Assembly (NCBI GenBank): GCA_027066255.1
Contig: JAMOOA010000189.1
Coordinates: 1 to 5,419 of the forward strand
Reading direction: 5' to 3'
Source of the DNA: Candidatus Altimarinota bacterium
Lineage (GTDB): Bacteria; Patescibacteriota; Gracilibacteria; BD1-5; UBA6164
Length of the DNA stretch: 5,419 nucleotides
The position numbers and the translations under genes are program-made. Position 1 is the first letter of the stretch, and each line of letters begins with the position of its first letter. This document shows positions 1 through 5,090 of the stretch, in pieces. Below the pieces are notes generated by a model. It was given only the letters and a program-made list of their open reading frames with translations, made no database searches and had not been told where the DNA came from.

Positions 1-245
1 TAAGTCACTGTTGAAAACTCGCTGGTCTCTGGTGGGCTCGTCCATGTAGCGTTCCAGATATCTGAGAAGTACTCTCTCATAAAGCTCATGACGTCCTCAT
101 GAGTAATACAGGCAATCTCCATACTGGAGGAGTTCGTATATATCCAGATTTTCGTGGGAAGCGAATCGCTACTCCATTTGTAAACAAGTGTTCCCTCTAC
201 TACTCTGATATATTTCCAAAACACGTTATGTGTGTCGATGTTCAT
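1..245 (-). CDS. Hypothetical protein, C-terminal end outside window
   Basis: An open frame starts at ATG 243-245 and gives 81 codons without TAA, TAG or TGA before the window ends; the last two bases (TA) could begin a stop or a Tyr codon. The protein begins MNIDTHNVFWKYIRVVEG and is rich in Trp, Ser and Thr (five Trp, motifs such as YKWSSDS and DIWNATWTSPP). It has no signal peptide or clear membrane segment, and I recognise no family. An AGGA lies 11 nt before the ATG, which is far for a ribosome binding site. The frame also stays open upstream under code 25, so the start is uncertain. It uses more G/C-ending codons (ACG, AGC, GAG, GAC) than the ribosomal genes, which may mean a different origin or weaker expression. 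It is transcribed away from the Bfd-like gene. A plus-strand frame (4-177) is also open here, so the call is tentative. Confidence 0.4.
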   Translation of the reverse strand, partial: MNIDTHNVFWKYIRVVEGTLVYKWSSDSLPTKIWIYTNSSSMEIACITHEDVMSFMREYFSDIWNATWTSPPETSEFSTVT

Positions 246-363
246 GAGGAAAATATTCCTATGCAAAAGTGATTCCAAAGATCAGGGTATAGTAAAGTAG
301 GATATGGTCAAAATAACAATACCTCAAAGAAGAATCAAACAGAAAAAGATACAGAAAAAAGGT

Positions 364-377
364 TTGTATATATACAA
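364..377. promoter_or_regulatory. Perfect AT-rich palindrome upstream of Bfd-like gene
   Basis: TTGTATATATACAA reads the same on both strands. It lies 19 nt before the preferred ATG (397) of the Bfd-like gene. It contains TATATA and TATACA, either of which could serve as a -10 element, but no convincing -35 stands 16-18 nt upstream. As a dyad it could also be an operator. If the gene instead starts at 304, this stretch is coding and the palindrome may be incidental. Confidence 0.25.
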
Positions 378-396
378 CAAAGTTAATACAAAATAT

Positions 397-615
397 ATGA
401 GTGCTAGAATATGTAATTGTAGTAAGGTCAGATCTCGAGATATAAGGAGTGCAATTCCTCAAGCCTTGGAAAAAGGAAAAGAAATTACCGCAGGAGTAAT
501 CATGGAACTTCTCTGAAAGGAGTTTAGCTGTGATGAATGCATTTGAAGATTTGATGATACTATAGAGCAAGAGCTTGGTTATTTAGTTCAAAAATCAAAA
601 GAAGACAACCTATAG
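397..615 (+). CDS. Bfd-like [2Fe-2S] protein (bacterioferritin-associated ferredoxin family)
   Basis: Read with UGA = Gly this is a 72-residue protein starting MSARICNCSKVRSRDIRSAI. Four cysteines form C-x-C (residues 6 and 8) and C-x-x-C (45 and 48), separated by 36 residues. That is close to the CxC-x31-35-CxxC pattern of the Bfd/NifU-central [2Fe-2S] domain. The text around both pairs also fits: E. coli Bfd has VCLCNGISDKKIRQAV and, at the second pair, CGKCVRAAREVMEDEL, against CDECIGRFDDTIEQEL here. Two in-frame UGA codons (514-516 and 544-546) flank the second pair; standard translation would stop before it. I chose ATG 397 because Bfd proteins begin just before CxC and because GTTAAT plus 9 nt precedes it, as at rpsG and rpsL. 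ATG 304 is an in-frame alternative adding 31 Lys/Arg-rich residues. The family passes electrons, classically to bacterioferritin to release iron. No bacterioferritin is in the window, so the partner is unknown. The TAG stop sits in the terminator hairpin loop. Confidence 0.75.
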
Positions 616-631
616 GTTGTCTTCTTTTTTT
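597..631. terminator. Bidirectional Rho-independent terminator
   Basis: A perfect 14-bp stem (597-610 with 615-628, AAAAGAAGACAACC paired to GGTTGTCTTCTTTT) closes on a TATA loop. On the plus strand it runs into T-rich sequence and ends the Bfd-like gene. On the minus strand the stem ends in CTTCTTTTGATTTTT and terminates the ribosomal/tRNA unit. The two units converge, so one hairpin serves both. Confidence 0.9.
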
Positions 632-644
632 ATAAAATTTTTAA

Positions 645-720
645 TGGAGCCTTCAATGGGATTTGAACCCATGACCTCACCCTTACCATGGGTGCGCTCT
701 ACCAACTGAGCTATGAAGGC
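645..720 (-). tRNA. tRNA-Thr (anticodon GGT)
   Basis: A complete 76-nt cloverleaf with encoded CCA. The acceptor stem is GCCTTCA with TGAAGGC, the D arm GCTC-AGTTGGTA-GAGC, the anticodon arm CACCC-ATGGTAA-GGGTG, the variable loop AGGTC and the T arm ATGGG-TTCAAAT-CCCAT. Anticodon GGT reads ACC/ACU. The E. coli Thr identity pairs G1-C72 and C2-G71 are present. Two details are unusual: base 32 is A rather than a pyrimidine (opposite A38), and the discriminator base 73 is U where E. coli tRNA-Thr has A. It lies 108 nt after rpmA, just beyond a palindromic repeat and 14 nt before the terminator, so it is probably the last member of the ribosomal transcript. No separate promoter is obvious. Confidence 0.97.
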
Positions 721-724
721 AAAA

Positions 725-807
725 ATGTCATCCTGAACTTGATTCAAGATCTTTCCAAGAACAAGTTTGTTCCGTAGAGAGATCCCGTGACAAGGACAGG
801 ATGACAT
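725..807. repeat. 83-bp imperfect palindromic repeat element
   Basis: The ends are perfect 11-bp inverted repeats, ATGTCATCCTG (725-735) and CAGGATGACAT (797-807). Pairing continues inward with mismatches (CTTG/CAAG, GATCT/AGATC) to a central near-perfect dyad GAACAA-GT-TTGTTC (759-772). The whole element is almost symmetric about position 766. It fills most of the space between rpmA and tRNA-Thr, ending 4 nt from the tRNA 5' end. Its outer sequence resembles the GTCATCCTGAACTTG-type palindromic intergenic repeats seen in several bacterial genomes (from memory, not searched). It could be a REP/MITE-like element, an attenuator or an RNA-processing hairpin. It holds no gene. Confidence 0.8.
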
Positions 808-828
808 AGCAATATGAAAAAATTACGT

Positions 829-1101
829 TTATACTACAGAAACGTAGGTCTCTTTATAAACTCTTCCATCATATCTTGTTCTGTTTTTTTGAAAAAACTT
901 TACTGTTCCTTCTTTCGTAGCAAAGAGTGTGAAGTCATTCCCTTGAGAAACATTTTCTGATGGCCAGTACTTGTTTCCTTTTTGTTTAATGATGATTCCT
1001 CCAGATTTTACTGGTTGATCTCCAAATACCTTTACTCCAAGACGTTTCGCGTTCGAATCACGTCCATTGGTAGTAGATCATTGAGCTTTCTTATGAGCCA
1101 T
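829..1101 (-). CDS. rpmA: 50S ribosomal protein L27 (bL27)
   Basis: With UGA = Gly the frame gives 90 residues starting [16 protein letters not shown], against MAHKKAGGSTRNGRDS in typical L27. The family's AKRLGVK (18-24), a [15 protein letters not shown] core and a TLFA (58-61) follow. Codon 8 is UGA (1078-1080), at the family's conserved Gly. L27 belongs to the large subunit and its N-terminal AHKK tail reaches the peptidyl transferase centre. Here it begins directly at Met-Ala-His, without the cleavable extension known from Firmicutes. The start is fixed by this tail; upstream is AAAAAAGAACT-ATG, at best a weak ribosome binding site. It lies 38 nt after rpsG. Its usual partner rplU (L21) is not beside it. 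Confidence 0.95.
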
Positions 1102-1139
1102 AGTTCTTTTTTAGATAATAATTTTTTGTTGTTTTTTTT

Positions 1140-1583
1140 CTACCTTCTAGCGAAACGAGCAAAAGCTTTGTTAGCCTCTGCCATCTTATACACATCAAGT
1201 TTCTTCTTAAATGCTGTTCCTGATTCGTTTGCTGCTTCAATAAGTTCGTTAGCAAGGAATTTAGAAAAAGATGCTCCTTTTTTACTTCTTGCTGAATCAA
1301 TAATCCATTTTGAAGCAAGGAATACTTGTCTCTTTGGCTTTACCTCTTGTGGTACTTGAAAGATAGAACCACCAACTCTCTTTGGTCTTACTTCTATCTT
1401 TGGCATAATGTTTTCAAGAGCTTTGAAAAAGACTCCTTTTGGATCTTTTTGTCCTTTTGCTTTTATTTGTTCAAAAGTATCAGCCATAAGCTTTCTTGCT
1501 ATACTTTTCTTTCCATCAAGCATCACATAGTTTGTGAACTTGTTTACCATCTCATCTGATGATGTTTCTTTTTTATCTGACAT
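1140..1583 (-). CDS. rpsG: 30S ribosomal protein S7 (uS7)
   Basis: A 147-residue protein. S7 organises the 3' major domain (head) of 16S rRNA and lies near the E site. Family landmarks are FTNYVMLDGKKS (16-27), the rRNA-binding hairpin KRVGGSIFQVPQEV (68-81), ANEL (111-114) and MAEANKAFARF (134-144). ATG 1581-1583 is chosen because the only upstream option in frame is TTG at 1601, just after a TAA. The N-terminus is unusual: the basic arm of typical S7 (MPRRR...K.LPDPK) is replaced by a shorter, acidic MSDKKETSSDEM. The protein is about nine residues shorter than E. coli S7, all at this end. It follows rpsL as in str operons, but fusA and tuf are missing downstream and rpmA follows instead. 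A GTTAAT motif stands 10 nt before the ATG and no Shine-Dalgarno is present. Confidence 0.96.
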   Translation of the reverse strand: MSDKKETSSDEMVNKFTNYVMLDGKKSIARKLMADTFEQIKAKGQKDPKGVFFKALENIMPKIEVRPKRVGGSIFQVPQEVKPKRQVFLASKWIIDSARSKKGASFSKFLANELIEAANESGTAFKKKLDVYKMAEANKAFARFARR

Positions 1584-1684
1584 ATATGTGTAGATTAACA
1601 ATTAATATAAAGTGTGTAAGAGTATCTCGCGTATACTTTCAGCAATTGCCTAACTTACTCCGGAGATTTCTTTTTTATTTTTGT
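1584..1684 (-). promoter_or_regulatory. rpsL-rpsG intercistronic region, possible S7 feedback site
   Basis: At 101 nt this is the longest spacer in the ribosomal unit. On the mRNA it can fold with GTAAG/CTTAC (1616-1620 with 1654-1658) enclosing AGTAT/ATACT (1621-1625 with 1633-1637) around a 7-nt loop. It also has self-complementary GCAATTGC (1642-1649) and CTCCGGAG (1658-1665). In E. coli the S12-S7 spacer, of similar length, is the target for S7 translational autoregulation. That this one works the same way is inference from position and foldability only. Confidence 0.3.
1594..1605 (-). promoter_or_regulatory. TTAATTGTTAAT leader motif before rpsG
   Basis: The 12-mer TTAATTGTTAAT ends 10 nt before the rpsG ATG. 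The identical 12-mer precedes rpsL by 8 nt, and its GTTAAT half precedes the Bfd-like start by 9 nt. No Shine-Dalgarno is present at these genes, so it may act as an unstructured or sequence-specific translation-initiation leader. In sequence this AT-rich, chance remains possible. Confidence 0.35.
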
Positions 1685-2107
1685 TTAGCTTTTAGGTTTT
1701 TTAGCTCCATAGAGGCTTCTTCCCTGTTTTCTATCTTTTACTCCTTCACAATCAAGTACTCCTCTTACTACATGGTATCTTACCCCTGGAAGATCTTTTA
1801 CTCTTCCCCCTCTGATAGCAACAACCGAATGCTCTTGAAGGTTATGTCCTTCTCCTCCAATATATGCGTTTACTTCATATCCATTGGTAAGTCTCACTTT
1901 TGCAACTTTTCTCAGTGCCGAGTTAGGTTTCTTTGGAGTCATAGTACTTACTTTTGTACATACACCTCTTTTCATACTTGCTCCTTTAGGCAGAGTAGAA
2001 GTTGCTCCTCTTTTAAGTGAGTTTTTAATCACTTGAAGTGCTGGTGATTTACTTTTTCTTGTCTTACTTTTTCTTCCTTGTTTTACAAGTTGATTGACTG
2101 TAGGCAT
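1685..2107 (-). CDS. rpsL: 30S ribosomal protein S12 (uS12)
   Basis: A 140-residue protein starting [16 protein letters not shown]12 sits at the decoding centre and controls accuracy. Conserved blocks are KRGVCTKV (46-53), [11 protein letters not shown] (57-67), [12 protein letters not shown] (84-95), [17 protein letters not shown] (100-116) and [10 protein letters not shown] (122-131). The lysines linked to streptomycin resistance when mutated (in PKKPNS, and K104, equivalent to E. coli K87) are wild type. D105, the site of methylthiolation in other bacteria, is kept. It is about 16 residues longer than E. coli S12, with the extra length around 26-45, similar in place to the longer N-terminal region of Firmicutes S12. 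No UGA codon occurs. It begins 42 nt after rpsI, with TTAATTGTTAAT 8 nt before the ATG. Confidence 0.98.
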   Translation of the reverse strand: MPTVNQLVKQGRKSKTRKSKSPALQVIKNSLKRGATSTLPKGASMKRGVCTKVSTMTPKKPNSALRKVAKVRLTNGYEVNAYIGGEGHNLQEHSVVAIRGGRVKDLPGVRYHVVRGVLDCEGVKDRKQGRSLYGAKKPKS

Positions 2108-2115
2108 CTTTTTAA

Positions 2116-2127
2116 ATTAACAATTAA
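2116..2127 (-). promoter_or_regulatory. TTAATTGTTAAT leader motif before rpsL
   Basis: An exact copy of the 12-mer found before rpsG, ending 8 nt before the rpsL ATG in the 42-nt rpsI-rpsL spacer. There is no Shine-Dalgarno here. A role in translation initiation is inferred from its recurrence and spacing. Confidence 0.35.
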
Positions 2128-2149
2128 GAGTAATAATAAATAATGAATA

Positions 2150-2542
2150 TTAACGTTTTGACCATTGCATCCCTTTTCTCGCTTTATGTCTTCCTGGTTT
2201 CTTTCTTTCGACTTTTCTTGCATCTCTCGTAAGAAGTCCTGCTGCTTTGAGAATTTTCTTGAACCCCTCATCTTTCTCAGCAAGAGCGCGAGAGAGACCG
2301 TGAGCAATAGCTCCTGCTTGAGCGCTTTCTCCAGATCCAGAAACTTTTACTTCAAAGTATGTAGAGTCTTTCGCTTTACAGAGTTTGAGTGGAGTATACG
2401 CAACATCAAATAAATCTGATCTTGTTATGTATTCTCCTATCTTTCTCCCGTTAACTGTTGTTTCTCCTTTTCATTCAAAGAGTCTCACTTGAGCTGAAGC
2501 TGTTTTCCTTCTTCCAATAGTATATGTGTATGTACTTGCCAT
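2150..2542 (-). CDS. rpsI: 30S ribosomal protein S9 (uS9)
   Basis: With UGA = Gly the frame gives 130 residues, the same length as E. coli S9 (about 130). It begins MASTYTYTIGRRKTASAQVR. Codon 24 is UGA (2471-2473) in LFE-G-KGETTVNG, aligned with the Gly of IKPGNGKIVIN in E. coli. Other landmarks are GSGESAQAGAIAHGLSRAL, GLLTRDARKVERKKPGRHKARK and the terminal SKR tail, which in the 30S head contacts the P-site tRNA anticodon. Standard translation would end after 23 residues and leave a gap in an otherwise complete ribosomal set. It follows rplM by 35 nt, the widely conserved L13-S9 pair. The leader ATTTAAAAATACCTATA-ATG has no Shine-Dalgarno. Confidence 0.96.
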
Positions 2543-2577
2543 TATAGGTATTTTTAAATAGTAACGAGTGGATAAAA

Positions 2578-3009
2578 TTATATCTTGATTTCTGTTGGTT
2601 TCTGAGCTGCATATGCATGCTCTGTTCCCGTAACAAGTTTCAGTCTCATAGACATTGCTTTTCTGAGCTTTGTTTTTGGGAGCATTCCACTTATTGCAGC
2701 CTCAAGAGGTTTAGTTGGTTTTTTTACAAGCATTTTTTCAAGAGGAGTTTCTTTGAGTCCTCCAAGATATCCTGTATGTTTGTAATATATTTTGTCTGTC
2801 ATCTTTGCTCCAGTAACGACGAACTTATCACAGTTTGTAACGATTACATAATCCCCATTATCTACATGTGGTGCAAAATCTACTTTGTTTTTTCCTCTCA
2901 GAATTGGTGCTACCTTTGCTGCGAGTTTCCCAAGAGTGAGTCCCTTTGCATCAATGATATACCATTTTCTGTCTGATTGCTGTATCTGTTTTGGAGTGAT
3001 AGTTTTCAT
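2578..3009 (-). CDS. rplM: 50S ribosomal protein L13 (uL13)
   Basis: A 143-residue protein, about the family length (E. coli 142). L13 is an early-assembling large-subunit protein that binds 23S rRNA. Landmarks are KWYIIDAKGLTLGKLA (15-30), LRGK (37-40), PHVDNGDYVIVTN (47-59), TDKIYYKHTGYLGG (71-84) and the conserved GMLPK (108-112). No UGA is used. It lies between rplQ (27 nt upstream) and rpsI (35 nt downstream). In most bacteria L13-S9 follows the alpha operon at some distance or stands alone; here it is inserted directly in the unit. This is one of the few starts with a recognisable purine-rich site, AAGGA, only 3 nt before the ATG. Confidence 0.98.
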   Translation of the reverse strand: MKTITPKQIQQSDRKWYIIDAKGLTLGKLAAKVAPILRGKNKVDFAPHVDNGDYVIVTNCDKFVVTGAKMTDKIYYKHTGYLGGLKETPLEKMLVKKPTKPLEAAISGMLPKTKLRKAMSMRLKLVTGTEHAYAAQKPTEIKI

Positions 3010-3012
3010 AGT

Positions 3013-3017
3013 TCCTT
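3013..3017 (-). promoter_or_regulatory. Short-spaced AAGGA ribosome binding site of rplM
   Basis: The mRNA reads CTAAAAGGAACT-ATG, placing AAGGA 3 nt before the rplM start, closer than the usual 5-9 nt. It is the best Shine-Dalgarno-like sequence in the operon. The similar CTAAAAAAGAACT-ATG precedes rpmA. Confidence 0.4.
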
Positions 3018-3036
3018 TTAGTTCTTTATAGTTAAA

Positions 3037-3399
3037 TTAAACGAGTTCGAGTAATACAATCTTTGCATTATCACCATCTCTATACTTGATAGGGATAATC
3101 CTTGTAAAACCTGAAGTTTTCTTTCCTTTGTATTTTGGTGCTACATTTTTAAAGAGTTCTAGTGAAGAGTCCTTTGTGAAAAGGTACTGCATACTATATC
3201 TGATAGCATTCATTTCATCTTTTGTATTTACAGTATTGATCAGCTTGTCTATCATAGGAACGATGGATCTTGCCTTCTTTTCTGTTGTTTTAATACTTTT
3301 ATGCGTGAAAAAAGAAGTTACTAGATTTCTCTGCATAGCTTTTCTATGATGAAAATCTTTCTTCTTGAACTTCAGGTGTTTTCTTACTTTATGTCTCAT
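3037..3399 (-). CDS. rplQ: 50S ribosomal protein L17 (bL17)
   Basis: A 120-residue protein; E. coli L17 has 127. It is very basic and carries the family start MRHKVRKHLKFKKK, then HHRKAMQRNL (17-26) and IKTTEKKAR, and ends in a TRI...YRDGDNAKIVLLELV segment matching the C-terminus of L17. bL17 is a bacteria-specific large-subunit protein near the exit tunnel. It follows rpoA by 34 nt, its conserved position as last gene of the alpha operon, but here the transcript continues into rplM. The start is set by the MRH signature. The leader TATTAATTAATTATTTGAA before the ATG is extremely AT-rich and lacks a Shine-Dalgarno. No UGA codon is used. Confidence 0.97.
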   Translation of the reverse strand: MRHKVRKHLKFKKKDFHHRKAMQRNLVTSFFTHKSIKTTEKKARSIVPMIDKLINTVNTKDEMNAIRYSMQYLFTKDSSLELFKNVAPKYKGKKTSGFTRIIPIKYRDGDNAKIVLLELV

Positions 3400-3433
3400 T
3401 TCAAATAATTAATTAATATTTTTTATATAACTT

Positions 3434-4414
3434 TTAATCGTCTCCGAGCAGTTTGAGTCCTCTCTCACTAAGAGAAGCGCGTATTTCTGTCATCGCTTTC
3501 TTTCCAAATCCTTTTATAGAAGAAAGTTTTGTTTCCGTGCACTTAGTCAATTGCTCTATAGAAAGGATATTTCCATTTATAAGCGCATTGAGTGTACGAG
3601 GAGAAAGCCCCATAATTTCTATTGGAGTGTATGTTTCTTTTTCAAGTTCTTCTTTTACTTCTTCTTTTTCTCTGCTTATGAGATCCTTTACATCTCCTAT
3701 AAAGTTTCCTTCTACTTGAAGAGAGTCTTCATTGAGAAGTGAGAAATAAGAAGTCAGCATGTTCCCAGAAAACTTAAAGGCCTCTACTGGGGAAATAACC
3801 CCTGAGGTCGTGATACTCATCTCAAGAGAATCGAGATTTGTAACATCTCCAACCCTTGTAGAAGTAATCTCGTATTTTACACTCAGTACAGGAGAGAAGT
3901 TTGCGTCTATAAGAAGAACATTTACGTCTTCTTCTCTTTCTTTCAACTCTTCTATAGAAATATATCCTACATTTTTCTCTATTCTAATATCTATATCAAG
4001 TTCAAGTTTATCTTGGTCTATCTCTGTTATATACATTTCTGGATTGAGGATAGTAACTCCTGCAGGAGTTTTGATATCAGCAGCTGTAACCTTTCCTTTT
4101 TTATTTTTTGAGAGCTTGAGCCACTCAACCCCTGAATCTTTTTTATCAACGATAAGCCCTTTCATATTGAGCATCATATCAACGATGCTATCCTTAATTC
4201 CTGGAAGTGTTGAGTATTCATGAGAAACTCCTTTTACTTTAATACCTGTTACCTTTGCTCCAGGAATAGATGAAAGAGCCACTCTTCTCAGTGAATTTCC
4301 AAGCGTTACTCCGTATCCTCTTGGAAGAGGACTGATCATAAAAGCTGAAGTATGTGTATCAGTATCTTGTTGAGTGATTTTTGGGACTCCAACGATATTA
4401 TGAAGAATATGCAT
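3434..4414 (-). CDS. rpoA: DNA-directed RNA polymerase subunit alpha
   Basis: A 326-residue protein, normal for the family. The N-terminal domain (about 1-240) dimerises and nucleates RNA polymerase assembly; its signature is PLPRGYGVTLGNSLRRVALSSIPG (29-52), with STLPGIKDSIVDM (68-80). A Glu/Lys-rich linker (about 247-262) leads to the C-terminal domain with MGLSPRTLNALIN (268-280) and KGFGKKAMTEIR (301-312). R273 and N276 match E. coli R265 and N268, which bind UP-element DNA, so that function looks intact. I chose ATG 4414 (MHILHNIVG) over an in-frame TTG 30 nt upstream that would add ten unconserved residues. About two dozen glycines are all GGN; no UGA is used. It stands between rpsD (52 nt) and rplQ (34 nt), as in a standard alpha operon. 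No Shine-Dalgarno is seen. Confidence 0.98.
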   Translation of the reverse strand: MHILHNIVGVPKITQQDTDTHTSAFMISPLPRGYGVTLGNSLRRVALSSIPGAKVTGIKVKGVSHEYSTLPGIKDSIVDMMLNMKGLIVDKKDSGVEWLKLSKNKKGKVTAADIKTPAGVTILNPEMYITEIDQDKLELDIDIRIEKNVGYISIEELKEREEDVNVLLIDANFSPVLSVKYEITSTRVGDVTNLDSLEMSITTSGVISPVEAFKFSGNMLTSYFSLLNEDSLQVEGNFIGDVKDLISREKEEVKEELEKETYTPIEIMGLSPRTLNALINGNILSIEQLTKCTETKLSSIKGFGKKAMTEIRASLSERGLKLLGDD

Positions 4415-4437
4415 ATATTTGTTTTTTAGGAAAGTAA

Positions 4438-4464
4438 GAAACAAGTGAATAATGAAACAAGTGA
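4438..4464. repeat. Tandem 11-bp direct repeat in rpsD-rpoA spacer
   Basis: On the mRNA strand TCACTTGTTTC occurs twice (4454-4464 and 4438-4448), separated by 5 nt. The TCACTTGT core occurs again in the rpsK-rpsD spacer (5116-5123). It ends 23 nt before the rpoA ATG and cannot pair with itself. Its role is unknown; it could be a binding site for a regulator or ribosomal protein, or chance. Confidence 0.5.
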
Positions 4465-4466
4465 GA

Positions 4467-5090
4467 TTATTTAGAGTAGAATTCTACTATCTTTTGAATA
4501 TCAATAATTTGTTCAAAGTCTTCTTTTTCTGGTTTTGCTGTAACAGTAATCTTAAGATTCTTTATATCTACGTCTATCCATTTTGCACTGGAGATACTCC
4601 CCTTGTTCTCTTTTGCAAATTCTTGAAGCTCTTCAAGAAGGGATTTATATAGAGGACTTTCTTTGAGTTTTGTTCTAAGTTCAATAACATCTCCTACTTT
4701 CAAAGAAATAGATGGTATCGATACCTTTACTCCATTAAGAGTGAAATGTGCGTGATTCACGAATTGTCTTGATTGCATTCTTGTTCTTGCGAAACCTGAT
4801 CTGTATACAACATTATCAATCCTTAACTCAAGAAGTGTTAACATTTTTTCTCACGTTGTTCCTCCTGCTTTTGATTTCTGTGCCTTCTTAAAGTATGAGA
4901 GAAACTGTTTCTCAGAAAGTCCAAACATCCTTTTTGCAAGTTGTTTTTTTCTCAGTTGAGTTCCAAACTCACTTCCTTTTCTCCCTCTAAGAGGTCCTCT
5001 TTTCCCTTTTTCTAGGTCGTACTTTTCTGTTCCGAAGAGGTTAATCCCTTCTCTTCTACAGAGTTTTTTCTTTGGTCAAGTATAGCGCAT
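4467..5090 (-). CDS. rpsD: 30S ribosomal protein S4 (uS4)
   Basis: With UGA = Gly the frame gives 207 residues (E. coli 206). It begins MRYT-G-PKKKLCRREG, where codon 5 is UGA (5076-5078) at the invariant Gly of RYTGP. The second UGA is codon 80 (4851-4853) in GGTT-G-EKMLTLLELRIDNVVYR, matching the [20 protein letters not shown] region. The S4 RNA-binding domain spans about 85-150 (SRQFVNHAHFTLNGVKVSIPS). The N-terminal cysteine set of zinc-binding S4 is absent, with only one Cys (residue 11), so this is a zinc-free form. S4 nucleates the 16S 5' domain and in E. coli represses its own operon. Standard translation would recover only a fragment starting at an internal Met near 4844. It follows rpsK by 60 nt; the leader has no Shine-Dalgarno. 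Confidence 0.97.

Noticed and set aside
85..103. Inverted repeat CTCATGA-CGTCC-TCATGAG
   Set aside because: It lies inside the open frame at the left edge and has no T-tract. It is short enough to be chance, so not called a terminator.
286..294. Promoter TATAGT about 10 nt before ATG 304
   Set aside because: There is no matching -35 element, and in DNA this AT-rich such hexamers are frequent.
304..396. ATG 304 as the start of the Bfd-like protein
   Set aside because: It would add 31 Lys/Arg-rich residues not seen in Bfd proteins and has no good ribosome binding site. It cannot be excluded, because the stretch is free of stops.
259..570. Minus-strand open frame of 103 codons opposite the Bfd-like gene
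   Set aside because: It is the Phe/Tyr/Leu-rich antisense image of a Lys-rich AT-rich coding strand. The plus strand has a recognisable cysteine motif and ends at a terminator.
610..807. Minus-strand open frame of 65 codons
   Set aside because: It is the translation of tRNA-Thr and the adjacent palindrome (AQLVER...GSNPIEGS is the typical product of reading through a tRNA gene).
982..2020. Plus-strand open frames opposite rpmA, rpsG and rpsL
   Set aside because: They are shadows of well-supported minus-strand ribosomal genes, with Ser/Phe/Leu-rich compositions and no family resemblance.
2083..2307. Minus-strand open frame overlapping the rpsI 3' end
   Set aside because: It is out of frame with rpsI, whose code-25 frame reproduces S9 over its full length.
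4467..4844. rpsD as a truncated gene or pseudogene with premature UGA stops
   Set aside because: Both UGA codons fall on conserved glycines, the frame is otherwise intact over the family's full length, and the same pattern occurs in rpsI and rpmA. Recoding explains all cases better than decay.
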